Shown: positions 5,932 through 13,995 of the stretch, piece after piece
Layout of the letters: the number at the start of each line of letters is the position of its first letter
How positions within the stretch are numbered: position 1 is the stretch's first letter
Source: GCA-2687025 sp964473525
Lineage (GTDB): Bacteria; Poribacteria; WGA-4E; GCA-2687025
DNA length: 14,103 bases
Assembly (NCBI GenBank): GCA_964473525.1
Contig: CAYYPK010000074.1
Location: forward strand, 1-14,103
Direction of reading: 5' to 3'
Position numbers and translations under genes: made by a program
Notes under the pieces: model-generated
Seen by the model: the letters and a program-made list of their open reading frames with translations, nothing else
Told to the model about the DNA's origin: nothing
Database searches by the model: none

Positions 5932-6561
5932 CTGGCAGTCCAACGGCTGAGGTCGGCTCGGGAAGCATGTAGAACCCTGTGGGTGACTACCCACGGCATG
6001 GGAAATGCAGTGGGTATACGGCTTCACAAGGCATGGCGTCGCAGAACACCTCCGAAAGTCAGTGGTCACACAGCTCGGAAAGCACGGAGGACACGCGACC
6101 CATCTACGCACGCAACTTGGATACGACCCCGGAGAATCGTGCCAACCCCAGCCGCCCACAAGGTCTTACATGCTTCCGTCGGTTCCGATATATGGGCTTA
6201 TGTCCCTCCGCGGCGCGCCGCGACAATCCAGTCGTGGAACTGGGTTCCGCCACGGAGTGACCGCTGTCAGCAGGCCATCTCTCCCAACGAGACACCATCC
6301 TAAAATCTCCTCGTTGGAGCAGCCGTATGCCTTAGCGTGGTCGGGCACCCGACGGAGTGTACCAAACGTCTGGCATCGGTAAGGACGGTGTCGTCTTCAG
6401 CACAGGCCCTTGCAGCGCCACGGGGATTCCTGCAGACTGCGCTGGCTTGGATTTGCATCTGGCGGATCTAGCGCGAAGGCTAAGCGAGGTGGGTGGCTGC
6501 AGTCGTTCGGCACCGGGTCCCTGCCTTTGACATCGATGATATACGTGCGGGAGGTTTTGGC
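5932..6561. other. 630-base gene-poor region rich in inverted repeats
   Basis: No frame here has convincing coding features. The region holds a diverged inverted repeat (5961-5988 with 6150-6177) and a perfect hairpin GTGGGT-gact-ACCCAC (5979-5994). It also holds an inverted repeat CTCCCAACGAG (6281-6291) with CTCGTTGGAG (6310-6319), with one bulge, and a tight GTCGGG-ca-CCCGAC hairpin (6340-6353). A TTGACA (6527-6532) lies just before the haemoglobin gene but lacks a correctly spaced -10 element. The density of pairing elements suggests a decayed mobile element or a structured non-coding region. Confidence 0.4.
5961..6177. repeat. diverged 28-bp inverted repeat, arms about 160 bases apart
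   Basis: The plus strand at 5961-5988 and the minus strand at 6177-6150 agree at 23 of 28 positions, including the first eleven bases GGAAGCATGTA. All five differences are transitions. Arms at the ends of a roughly 217-base segment would suit a small non-autonomous element (MITE-like) or a structured RNA. No target duplication was found at the outer ends, so the mobile-element reading is tentative. Confidence 0.4.
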
Positions 6562-7074
6562 ATGTACATGGCGCGCTTCGCTCCACGACGACGGATCGTG
6601 ACGTTCGTCGGCGTTTCCCTGCTCGCTGGTGTGGTGGCGATCGGCGTATCGCAGCAATCTGCGCGGGCCGAACACCATGAGACAGCGGAAGCGGCTGAGG
6701 ACTCACTCTATACCCGCCTAGGGGGTACCTACGCGATTGCTACAGTCGTCGACGACTTCATCGAGCGCGTGTCCGTCAACGACACTCTGAACGCCAACCC
6801 CGCGATCGACGCCGCGCGTGAGCGCGTTCCGCCGGCTGGCCTGAAGTTCCAGGTCACGGCGTTCATGATCCAGGCAACTGGTGGCCCGTATAAGTATCAC
6901 GGACGCAACATGGTGGACTCGCATAAGCACCTGCACATCACCGAAGGTGAGTGGCAGGCACTTGCTGCCGACTTCAAAGCATCTCTCGATCATTTCGAAG
7001 TGCCTGAGAAGGAGCAGGGCGAACTGTTTGCACTGGTCGGCACGACCCACGATGACATCGTCACCGTCGAGTAG
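6562..7074 (+). CDS. exported group 1 truncated haemoglobin
   Basis: A 170-residue haem protein with an N-terminal export signal: basic MARFAPRRR, a hydrophobic stretch at about 12-30, and ARA (34-36) as the probable cleavage site. The globin domain begins at SLYTRLGG (48-55), followed by the B helix VVDDFIERV (62-70), GGPYKYHGRNM (107-117) and the proximal-His segment SHKHLHI. H121 is the likely F8 haem ligand, five positions C-terminal of M117 inclusive, as in the family. The B10 position, Tyr in the NO-dioxygenase-type trHbN, appears to be Ile67, and the CD region reads LNANP. Ligand chemistry therefore probably differs from the classic NO scavenger. ATG 6562 is chosen because GGGAGG (6549-6554) sits seven bases upstream. 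Periplasmic roles in O2/NO/sulfide binding or haem-based redox are possible. Confidence 0.88.
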   Translation: MYMARFAPRRRIVTFVGVSLLAGVVAIGVSQQSARAEHHETAEAAEDSLYTRLGGTYAIATVVDDFIERVSVNDTLNANPAIDAARERVPPAGLKFQVTAFMIQATGGPYKYHGRNMVDSHKHLHITEGEWQALAADFKASLDHFEVPEKEQGELFALVGTTHDDIVTVE

Positions 7075-7085
7075 CCGCGCCTCGC

Positions 7086-7135
7086 GATAGCCGCGGCGCG
7101 GGCACGGCCCTGCGCGCGGCTATCCCCGGCCGTGC
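7086..7135 (+). terminator. two interlocked perfect hairpins ending in a T tract, downstream of the haemoglobin gene
   Basis: GATAGCCGCG (7086-7095) pairs perfectly with CGCGGCTATC (7115-7124). GCACGGCC (7102-7109) pairs perfectly with GGCCGTGC (7128-7135), which is followed by GTTTTG. The arms alternate a-b-a'-b', so the two hairpins compete or form a pseudoknot. The second one plus T tract resembles an intrinsic terminator for the haemoglobin transcript, which stops 11 bases earlier. Confidence 0.6.
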
Positions 7136-7461
7136 GTTTTGCCCTGTTCTGTTCGATGAGCAGTGTGGGTTGCGATATTCCTATCATCCAGCCAGTGGGA
7201 CGCTAGACGGCGTCGGACCCGTCAACTTCCGATAATTAGTATACTGTCATCGTCGCCGAAGCCGACTAAACCCTGTGATGACTAGGGTTTGGAGCGATTC
7301 GACGTGGTTATCGACTCGCGATGGGGCGGAATTGCGCCGGACTTGCGCTGAATCTCCCAAAACCGATGATAAGGGTGCGCGAGGTCAGCCATGCGGCATT
7401 GGTCGTATCGGCGACATGACGAGCGGCGGGCGGGCGGTCAGCGACTCAAGTGGATTCCCAG
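7136..7461. other. convergent intergenic region with an inverted repeat
   Basis: About 325 bases between the haemoglobin terminator and the 3' end of the GIY-YIG gene. They hold an AAACCCT (7268-7274)/AGGGTTT (7284-7290) inverted repeat with a nine-base loop, which could terminate the minus-strand transcript, and a palindromic AGTATACT at 7238-7245. No gene was recognised. Confidence 0.4.
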
Positions 7462-8397
7462 CTAGTCTGAGTCGTCGTTGCTTTTGGCAGCCTCGCGCAA
7501 GTTCCTCAGCAGCTCTCCCAAGTTCTCACCGTCTGGGTCCACCCAGTGGTCTGCATCGGAATTCTGGCCTCGTATGACGCAGGCCGCTGTGGATGCCGAA
7601 GTGAAGAACTGATCGCTGGTGAACACCCTATTCTCGATGACCCCAGATTCGATAAGCTGCCGACGCTTATTGGCGGCCCCTGCGTTTCCTTGCTCGAAGG
7701 AAGCGCGCGCTTCAGCCACAACAGAGGAGCCCTCCTTCACCGAAACCCCACCCTCGACCGGCTGAAGAGTGGCCTCGGCCTCCTGGAACTTCAGAGTGTA
7801 GATCTTGTCCCGGTTCAACTGGTTGTATCTGGCAGCGATAGCCCCTCGGCCGCTACCTATTGCAGGCGACGTGCCGCCTTCCTCATCAAGCGTTTCGTCG
7901 TTCTCACCGCTCAGCAAGTTATGGAAGCCTAGAAGGGGCAGCATCAAGAGGACATCGCGAAGGAACCCGTCCGCAAGAGGCCGATCCTCCTCGGCTAACG
8001 TGGGTTCCCCAGGAGCCTGCGAGTTGACGAGGTACACGCCCCGTTCTTTCAGGAGGGCGATCAGTTTACCCTCAATCAGCTGGATATGTGCCTTGTTGAG
8101 TCGGTCACCCTCGGAGACGAAGAATACCGCACGCGTCCAAAAGGCCTTGTCGGAGTCATTCGCGTGATACTCGAGGCGATCTCCTACAGACTCACCCTCG
8201 CCAACATATACTTTCCCGTTTCCTACGAGCATGTATACGCCCGGCTTGCGGAACTCCTTCCGGCCTTTGGCGTCTCCTAACAGCTCGCGGGGAAACACGA
8301 CGCCCCGCCCATTCCAGTTGTCGCGAGTGGCAACGATGACCGCGGTCGGATCGCCGCTCGGGACATAGAGCCGAATGCAATACGGCCGTTCGTTCAT
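7462..8397 (-). CDS. GIY-YIG nuclease-like protein with C-terminal DUF4357
   Basis: A 311-residue protein. The N-terminal half carries a GIY-YIG fold: GVY (53-55), YVG (64-66), the catalytic-type Arg R74, H78, and a helix with E109 (QLIEGKL) in the metal-binding position. Residues 110-215 are a linker region. Residues about 217-296 match DUF4357: GSSV, RRQLIESGVI, F-T-S-D-Q-F-F-T-S-A-S-T-A-A, and HWVDPDGENLGELL. GIY-YIG/DUF4357 proteins are widespread in bacteria and often annotated as nuclease family proteins of unknown role, sometimes near restriction or DNA-repair genes. All GIY-YIG landmark residues are present, so activity is plausible. ATG 8397 has GGAG seven bases upstream and is preceded by a 9-bp inverted repeat. 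It lies 82 bases downstream of the lipase gene on the same strand; co-transcription is possible but functionally unexplained. Confidence 0.85.
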   Translation of the reverse strand: MNERPYCIRLYVPSGDPTAVIVATRDNWNGRGVVFPRELLGDAKGRKEFRKPGVYMLVGNGKVYVGEGESVGDRLEYHANDSDKAFWTRAVFFVSEGDRLNKAHIQLIEGKLIALLKERGVYLVNSQAPGEPTLAEEDRPLADGFLRDVLLMLPLLGFHNLLSGENDETLDEEGGTSPAIGSGRGAIAARYNQLNRDKIYTLKFQEAEATLQPVEGGVSVKEGSSVVAEARASFEQGNAGAANKRRQLIESGVIENRVFTSDQFFTSASTAACVIRGQNSDADHWVDPDGENLGELLRNLREAAKSNDDSD

Positions 8398-8409
8398 GAG
8401 TTATCTCCA

Positions 8410-8440
8410 TGAGCGTTGGCATCGTCGCGTGCAACGCTCA
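8410..8440 (-). promoter_or_regulatory. 9-bp perfect inverted repeat in the leader of the GIY-YIG gene
   Basis: TGAGCGTTG (8410-8418) and CAACGCTCA (8432-8440) are exact complements separated by 13 bases. They lie immediately upstream of the Shine-Dalgarno sequence of the gene starting at 8397. It could be a repressor operator, a leader hairpin controlling translation, or a terminator for the upstream lipase gene; no T tract follows, which weakens the last reading. Confidence 0.5.
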
Positions 8441-8479
8441 CCGCAACATCTAGCACGCGGCGTGGCTCACATGGCCGGC

Positions 8480-11400
8480 CTATTTCATGAGCACTAGCCG
8501 GCGCATTTCGCGGAACTCGCCCGCAGTGAGTTCTACGAAGTAAGCGCCGCTAGCAACCTCTTCGCCGCGGTCGTTGCGCCCATCCCAGTGTGCGGCGCGG
8601 TTAGGCGTGCGGTAGACGCCGGAAGCCTGTTGTCCGAGGTCCAGGCGTCGAACGACCCGCCCAAGGACGTCGTAGACGGTCACGGTGACCTTGGCGTCTT
8701 CGCTCAATTCGAATGGAATCCACGTCTCCGGATTGAACGGGTTGGGGTAGTTGGGTTGGAGTGAAGTCTGCGCGGGGACAGTGGCCACGCCGATGGGGCC
8801 TAGATCAACATGGAACGTGCGAAGGTGCTCGTCCCGGAGATGGACGGTGATGGACTGTCCAGCGGGTTCCAGGGAAACTGTTAGAACATTGCCCTCAGTG
8901 AACTCCTTCCCTTCTGTCAACACGATGGGCAGAGCGAAGCGGCCCGACTCGTCTATGCGGGCCACATGCTGTCGCGGAGAGAGCCGCGTCCGTGCGCACA
9001 CATCCATCCCTTCGTAGATAGTCGGCGCAGCTCCATCGCTATCCCCGACGCTACCCTCGATGACTAGGGCAGCACTTGTACCCGCGTACACGCGATGCGC
9101 TGGCGCTGCGGGGACAGACGGCGTGGTTCTCCACGGATCACCAGTGTAAGGCAGCGTTCCCGCTTCCGTGGCTAATACGATGTACCCTCGACCTGGTTCG
9201 GCGATGTTGTCAGAGGGAGGGGAACTGATGAATCTTCCGTTTTCCTCGCGGATCACCCTTCGGATAGGAGGGGTCTCTCCCTCAGATGAGTGCATGTACC
9301 ATCGAGTAATCGTGGAGATCCTGCCCTCAGGCCGATGCCTCGGGAACCCGATGAGGTTGATTCCCTGCCGGAAGGTGATCACAGGCTCTAGGATGGCACC
9401 GGAGAAGCCGACATCTTTGGGGCGTTTCATGATCACGACCACAGCCGTCGAGTCATTGATCGGCGTGTCGCCGGACGCGCCGGGACGCGAGCGCGATGTG
9501 AACGCCACAAATTGCCCATCCGGGTCGAGTGACACTATGGATGCAACATCATCACTCCCGCCTAGGTGGCGATAGAGGCTGCTAACCTTATCGACTCCTT
9601 CCTGTTGTACAGGAACGTGGATTACGTTAAGTCCAGTGTGCAAGCGGATCATGACAGAGGAAGTCGTCCCCAGTTCACTGACAGGAGGCGCTGGTTCCGC
9701 AGCGAGAAGGGCATCCACATGGTCTGCATCGGCGAGCGCTGGTGACCAGGATGGGGCCATGTCATTCGCTGGGCTGCTGGTGATGTTATGCAGCTGCCCG
9801 CTTGCCACGTCCATCACGTATACCTCGTAGTTACCGTCTCGATTGGTGTGGAAAGCGATCTTTGATCCGTCCGGAGACCACGACGGGTACGCATCATCCG
9901 CTGCATGTCGCGTGAGATTCTGGGCCCCCTGGCCTGACGAGAGATCCAGTAGGTATATCTCACTGTCGAGCCCTAGTAGGGAGGCGCTGAATGCTATCTG
10001 CGCCCCGTCTGGGGACCAACGCACGGAGCCCGCGTGCACTGCGTCTCCACACTCTGTCAGGAGCATGTCCAGCTGCGACATGCCCGCCGATCCCGCGAAG
10101 TCCCATGTATATAGGCTTAGCCGCGGCCCTGGGGGCCACTGTTCCCATTGGTCCCAGAATTCCGCGTCACTGTAACTGATGAATGCTATGCGGTCGCCAT
10201 GTCGTTCCCAGTCCATGGCCATGGGCGCATCGGGTCCGGCGTAAAATGGCACGCGCGCGACGTGGTCACCGGTATCGGATCGGATGATTCTGGTACCTGG
10301 TTCCCGCGTGTCCACGTCATTGAACATAGAGAAACTGTGCGGATTCTCTGTGGACGAAAGAGAGCGATAGAGGTGCTGCACCGCCGTGTGGCGTGCATCC
10401 GATGACCAGGCGAGTCGACCTAGCCAGACGACATCCCCACGCGGATCACGAGTCCTGTCTGTGAGCACGCGTAGACCACCGTCGTTCAGATCCATCAAGA
10501 CGATAGACGCCCCGTTAGCAGTGTCGGCGTGAAACGCGAGATAGGCCGCATCAGGGGACCAAGACAACATGGCGTCGGAGAGCCAGGGGCCCCAGTACTC
10601 TGACTGCCTGATCCTCGCACTGGTGTGTAATCCTGTGGGAAGTGTCCTGTTGGAGGCGGGGTCGGTGGCGTAGGTACGAGTGCCGCTATCACGATCCGTC
10701 AGAAACAGTATGCGGCTACCCCCCACGTCACTCATATCACTAGGTAGTGGCTCAGAGCGTGCCGGGCCGACGGACTCGATAAGATCCCTGATGATGCTCA
10801 CGAACAGTGGGTCTTCTGATGGGTTGGACCAGGGCACTGAATCCGATCCAACGAGCTTGCCCTCCACCATCTCGCGGTGGTCGTAGCCCCCAATGGGCGC
10901 GTACTCTGGGTTGCGCACGCTGAAATCGCGCACCTGCTTGTCTGGGTAGTACTCGTGTGCCATCTCAGCACTCGCGGTCGGTACCATCCCGTCGTTGTCC
11001 GCAAAGCACCCCAGCGCTGGCCTAAGGTACTCATCGAGCGAAGCCAAGATCGTATGGAGGCCATCGAGACCCTCACTCTCGTAAACCGGCGCTATGTCGA
11101 GTTGTGGCAGAACGCCTGATTCCCCAAGGATGAATAAGACCCAGTCCACGATATGGGTCCCACCCGTATTCCCGCCGACATAGAACACCATTCGGGAGAT
11201 GTGGGAGTCTACCGGATCGTCGTTTAGGCGGACGAGGGCACCCTCTGGTGCTGTGTCACTACGTTCGCGTCTCCCCAATGCTTCGACACCAGGTAAATGG
11301 GGCCGGTCGCTCTTCCAGTTGTACGGGTCGTCCCGGCTAAACGACATAACCGGTACGTGCCTGTCGTCCCATTGCAGCGTTTCTAGCGCGATGTTCCCAT

Positions 11401-12196
11401 CGACTTGCCATGGGCTCAGTGCTGAGTCTTCCAGAGTGTCCACAACCTGCTGGTATTCACCGTCTCTCAATGCGCTGTTCAGCTGTTCAAATGTCTCGCT
11501 TCTAGGGTTCCCGTCGCGGTGTGAAGCGAGAAGCAGATCGGCAGTGGGGCTCCCTAGATGCGGCGTGGCAAGCGTAATGAGCCGTCGGGTATCGTACTGC
11601 TCGTCATAGTCGTACATGAACCTACGGGCAACCAGTCCACCATAGCTGTGAGCCAAGAGGACGAGCGATCGGCCAGCCAGGTTGGGCCATTGCCCGGATG
11701 GGCTTTGGTAGAGTCTTACGCTGTCGGGAGCACCCACCGGCTTCGCGCCATTGGCCAACTGGATCGTCTGATGTAGGCGTGCCGCGCATTCTTCAAGCGT
11801 TAGGCTGCGAGAGTCGTACACATACCGCCAGATCTCGAACAGCTCGTAGACCGGACCGGACGGCTCCTGTTCTGTGTTCTCGTTTGCGGCAGCTAGCAGC
11901 CTCTCCCAACGCTCCTTCGACGGCCTTCGGTTGGAGAGCCAGTTCTCGGGTACATCCGTGAGATCCTGGGAGTGTATGCCGTGGATGAGAATCAACACGG
12001 CTTCGGCAGATGGATTGGCGTGCTCGAGAACTAGCTCCCCTCGTCGGCTGATGTATGCAAAGAGCGAGTTGTCGGCGTCTGGCGATGCACGGGTGACACC
12101 CACCACGCAACAGACGGTGGATACAGCGACGCACAGCAGTACGGAGGGCGCCAGCCGCCGAAAGTTCCGGTGGGCGCTCTGGCGATGTCGCATCAT
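8480..12196 (-). CDS. secreted lipase/esterase - beta-propeller - FlgD-like fusion (1238 aa)
   Basis: A giant exported protein. Residues 1-38 form a signal peptide. Residues about 64-475 form an alpha/beta-hydrolase of the PGAP1/LCAT-like type. It has an oxyanion-side HG (72-73), nucleophile elbow AHSYGG with S184, ATPHLGSP (210-217), acid D402 (or D400) in FADNDGMVP, and H440 in GGYDHREM. Residues about 495-820 contain TolB/WD40-type blades, recognisable by WSPDxxxIAF at 546, 597, 663, 727 and 773 with partners such as EIYLLDL and EVYVMDV. Residues 845-1010 carry two INLIxxP-type segments (TGLNVIHVP, QGINLIGFP) and then Ig-like sheets. The C-terminus (1147-1238) is a FlgD-like/sorting domain: NYPNPFNPETWIPF, VYDVLGRVVRRLDLG, AHWDGRNDRGEEVASGAYF, RRLVLMK. 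It is probably surface-exposed or secreted, hydrolysing esters or lipids. ATG 12196 follows a modest GAGAG site. Confidence 0.9.
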   Translation of the reverse strand: MMRHRQSAHRNFRRLAPSVLLCVAVSTVCCVVGVTRASPDADNSLFAYISRRGELVLEHANPSAEAVLILIHGIHSQDLTDVPENWLSNRRPSKERWERLLAAANENTEQEPSGPVYELFEIWRYVYDSRSLTLEECAARLHQTIQLANGAKPVGAPDSVRLYQSPSGQWPNLAGRSLVLLAHSYGGLVARRFMYDYDEQYDTRRLITLATPHLGSPTADLLLASHRDGNPRSETFEQLNSALRDGEYQQVVDTLEDSALSPWQVDGNIALETLQWDDRHVPVMSFSRDDPYNWKSDRPHLPGVEALGRRERSDTAPEGALVRLNDDPVDSHISRMVFYVGGNTGGTHIVDWVLFILGESGVLPQLDIAPVYESEGLDGLHTILASLDEYLRPALGCFADNDGMVPTASAEMAHEYYPDKQVRDFSVRNPEYAPIGGYDHREMVEGKLVGSDSVPWSNPSEDPLFVSIIRDLIESVGPARSEPLPSDMSDVGGSRILFLTDRDSGTRTYATDPASNRTLPTGLHTSARIRQSEYWGPWLSDAMLSWSPDAAYLAFHADTANGASIVLMDLNDGGLRVLTDRTRDPRGDVVWLGRLAWSSDARHTAVQHLYRSLSSTENPHSFSMFNDVDTREPGTRIIRSDTGDHVARVPFYAGPDAPMAMDWERHGDRIAFISYSDAEFWDQWEQWPPGPRLSLYTWDFAGSAGMSQLDMLLTECGDAVHAGSVRWSPDGAQIAFSASLLGLDSEIYLLDLSSGQGAQNLTRHAADDAYPSWSPDGSKIAFHTNRDGNYEVYVMDVASGQLHNITSSPANDMAPSWSPALADADHVDALLAAEPAPPVSELGTTSSVMIRLHTGLNVIHVPVQQEGVDKVSSLYRHLGGSDDVASIVSLDPDGQFVAFTSRSRPGASGDTPINDSTAVVVIMKRPKDVGFSGAILEPVITFRQGINLIGFPRHRPEGRISTITRWYMHSSEGETPPIRRVIREENGRFISSPPSDNIAEPGRGYIVLATEAGTLPYTGDPWRTTPSVPAAPAHRVYAGTSAALVIEGSVGDSDGAAPTIYEGMDVCARTRLSPRQHVARIDESGRFALPIVLTEGKEFTEGNVLTVSLEPAGQSITVHLRDEHLRTFHVDLGPIGVATVPAQTSLQPNYPNPFNPETWIPFELSEDAKVTVTVYDVLGRVVRRLDLGQQASGVYRTPNRAAHWDGRNDRGEEVASGAYFVELTAGEFREMRRLVLMK

Positions 12197-12285
12197 GGAT
12201 CTGCTCTCGGGCCGGTTGGTAAGGTATCCACTCCTGCTGATAACAAGGGATGGTGGAGTTATTCAGCACTAGCGGCAACCGGGCC

Positions 12286-12315
12286 GTATAACGGGACGTC
12301 GGCGCGTTGGGTCAA
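12286..12315 (-). promoter_or_regulatory. possible sigma70-like promoter of the lipase gene
   Basis: On the minus strand TTGACC (12315-12310) is followed after 18 bases by TTATAC (12291-12286). This lies about 90 bases upstream of the lipase ATG. The -35 box is good; the -10 box fits only partly (TATACG in the next register). Poribacterial promoter preferences are not known to me. Confidence 0.3.
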
Positions 12316-12353
12316 CTGGGGTCGTTCGGGAGATTCGTAGCCGACGCAGACCC

Positions 12354-12660
12354 CTACGGCCATGGCGTGAGGGCCGGATCAGGGCGTTGGGGACACACCC
12401 GGTCGGCATGCCGTTGACGTAGGGCATTGGGAGGCGTCAGCAGGTAGCGGTATGCGCCCGACCCGCTGATCGACTCGTGCCGGAACACCGGCTCGCACTG
12501 GCGAAAGACCGCAAGCACTTCATCAGAAGTTAGGCCAGTCGCAAAGCTGACCCCGTCCAAGGTCATTCGCCCGGACGGCGACTGCCATAACGCCATCAGC
12601 ACCTTGACAGGATGTGGGTTCGGAATCGTGTCGGAATGGTATCGATTCCGGGCGGAAACG
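12354..12660 (-). pseudogene. small wHTH-like ORF, possibly interrupted by the insertion sequence
   Basis: The minus strand encodes a plausible small domain: PVKVLMALWQSPSGRMTL, then GLTSDEVLAVFRQCEPVFRH and SGAYRYLLTPPNAL, ending at TAG 12356-12354. The helix-turn-helix-strand look resembles a winged-helix module, but no family is recognised. If the insertion sequence and one copy of the 9-bp duplication are removed, the frame stays open into the right flank. The joined frame has 121 codons including the stop and runs back to a TGA at 14091-14089. No ATG or strong ribosome binding site is visible. A GTG (12602) or ATG (12596) start would place the IS just upstream of the gene rather than inside it. 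A true interruption is therefore only one of two readings. Confidence 0.35.
12652..12660. repeat. left 9-bp target-site duplication
   Basis: GCGGAAACG lies directly outside the left inverted repeat and recurs exactly outside the right one (14024-14032). Nine bases is within the 8-9 bp that IS256-family elements duplicate on insertion. Confidence 0.93.
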
Positions 12661-12688
12661 GAGATATGGTCTGAAGTTGTGTATGGGG
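12661..12688 (+). repeat. left terminal inverted repeat of the IS
   Basis: It begins GAGATATGGTC and ends AGTTGTGTATGGGG, separated by three bases that differ from the right end (TGA against AAG). It pairs with 13996-14023. Confidence 0.95.
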
Positions 12689-12714
12689 CGGAATGAGCAG
12701 GCGGCGTATCCTTG

Positions 12715-13994
12715 GTGGATGTCGAGACCACCAGTCCAGAAAGGTCGGATACGCCAGTTTCGGTTGGACAACCAAAAGTCACCGACCCGTTGACAGAGCT
12801 TCTGCGCCAGGGGGCCAGGGAACTCATCGCCCGTGCGGTGGAAGCGGAGTTTGCTACCTTCCTCGCTGCGTATGATGACGCGCTGGACGACGAGGGTCGA
12901 CGGCAGGTCGTACGCAACGGATATCTCCCCGAGCGTGAGATGCAGACCGGCATCGGGTCGGTGTGCGTGCGTGTTCCTCGCGCTCGTGACAGGAGTGGCT
13001 CGGGGATCGTGTTCCACTCGAATCTGCTGCCTCCCTACCTGCGTCGCACCAAGAGCGTCGAGGACCTGATTTCCTGGCTCTATCTCAAGGGCATCTCCAC
13101 GGGCGACTTCTCCGAAGCCCTTTCCGCACTGCTGGGAGTGAATGCCGCTGGTCTGTCCGCTTCGACGGTGAGTCGGATGAAGGACGGGTGGACCGAGGTA
13201 TACGAGGAGTGGGGTCAACGCGAGTTGAGCGAGAAGTGCTACGTCTACTTCTGGGTAGATGGTGTCTACCCCCAGGCGCGGATGGGAGACCCCAACCCGT
13301 GCCTGCTGGTCATCATTGGAGCAGATGACTCGGGGAGGAAGGAGTCGGTCGGCGTCTGGGACGGCTTTCGCGAGAGCGAACAGTCCTGGCTGGAACTGCT
13401 GTTGGACCTGAAACGGCGAGGTCTGGCGATCGCTCCCAAGGTCGCGGTAGGCGACGGCGCGATGGGCTTCTGGAAGGCGCTGACGCAGGTGTATCCCTCA
13501 ACGCGCCACCAACGCTGTTGGGTCCACAAGACCAGGAACATCCTCAACAGGCTGCCCAAGAGCCTGCAGCCGCACGCAAAGGAACAGGCCCACGCCATAT
13601 GGATGGCTCCCACGCGCGAGGAGGCCGAAGCCGCCTTCGACCACTTCATCGCAACGTATGGCGCGAAGTATCCCAAGGCAGTTGCCTGTCTGACGAAGGA
13701 CCGTGAGGAGTTGCTGGTCTTCTACGACTTCCCTGGGAACACTGGCGGCATCTGAGGACCACCAACCCCATCGAGTCGACCTTCGCCACCATCCGGTTAC
13801 GGACGGCGAAGACACGAGGATGCCTGTCGAGGAAGACGGCGTTGGCGATGGTCTACAAGCTCGCGCTATCCGCCCAGAGGGGATGGAGACGGCTGAACAA
13901 GTCAGAGTTACTAACCGACGTCGTCGGAGGAGTCATCTTCAAGGACGGCGTCAGGACCCACGAGGACGTCACCCAAACCGAGGATGCCGCCTGA
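12715..13994 (+). pseudogene. IS256-family transposase, frameshifted near 13735
   Basis: A DDE transposase of the Mutator/IS256 type. The first frame (from TTG 12712 or GTG 12715; the GTG is taken here) runs to TGA 13753-13755. It contains the first catalytic Asp in WVDGVY (D183, counting from the TTG), the second in VGDGAMGFW (D248) and the RCWVHKTRNIL signature (268-278). The conserved continuation EHWRHLRTTNPIESTFATIR, which holds the catalytic Glu, is found only in the -1 frame from 13737 and ends at TGA 13992-13994. One missing base in TTCCCTGGGAAC (13729-13740) explains the break. No classical X-XXY-YYZ slippery heptamer is seen there and IS256 elements normally use a single frame, so a disabling deletion or sequencing error is the likely cause. 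The unshifted product would lack the catalytic Glu. Confidence 0.92.
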
Positions 13995-13995
13995 A

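Noticed and set aside
5504..5950. 148-codon plus-strand ORF overlapping the pentapeptide gene
   Set aside because: Its translation has no domain features, while another frame over the same bases has clean pentapeptide repeats.
4773..6195. Near-identical 14-mers GTTCCTATATATGG (4773-4786) and GTTCCGATATATGG (6182-6195), both readable as Val-Pro-Ile-Tyr-Gly with third-position differences
   Set aside because: A 14-mer with one mismatch can occur by chance in 14 kb, and neither surrounding frame looks like a gene or extends the similarity convincingly.
6005..6382. 125-codon plus-strand ORF
   Set aside because: No ribosome binding site, no recognisable domain, and irregular composition. It lies in the inverted-repeat-rich gene-poor region.
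6527..6545. TTGACA upstream of the haemoglobin gene as a promoter -35 box
   Set aside because: No -10 hexamer lies 16-18 bases downstream; the nearby TATACG is far too close.
12354..12953. A 199-codon minus-strand ORF
   Set aside because: Its upstream 290 bases lie inside the insertion sequence, antisense to the transposase. Only the part up to 12660 can be native.
13729..13740. Programmed -1 frameshift in the transposase
   Set aside because: TTCCCTGGGAAC has no X-XXY-YYZ slippery heptamer in the right register, and IS256-type transposases are normally single-frame.
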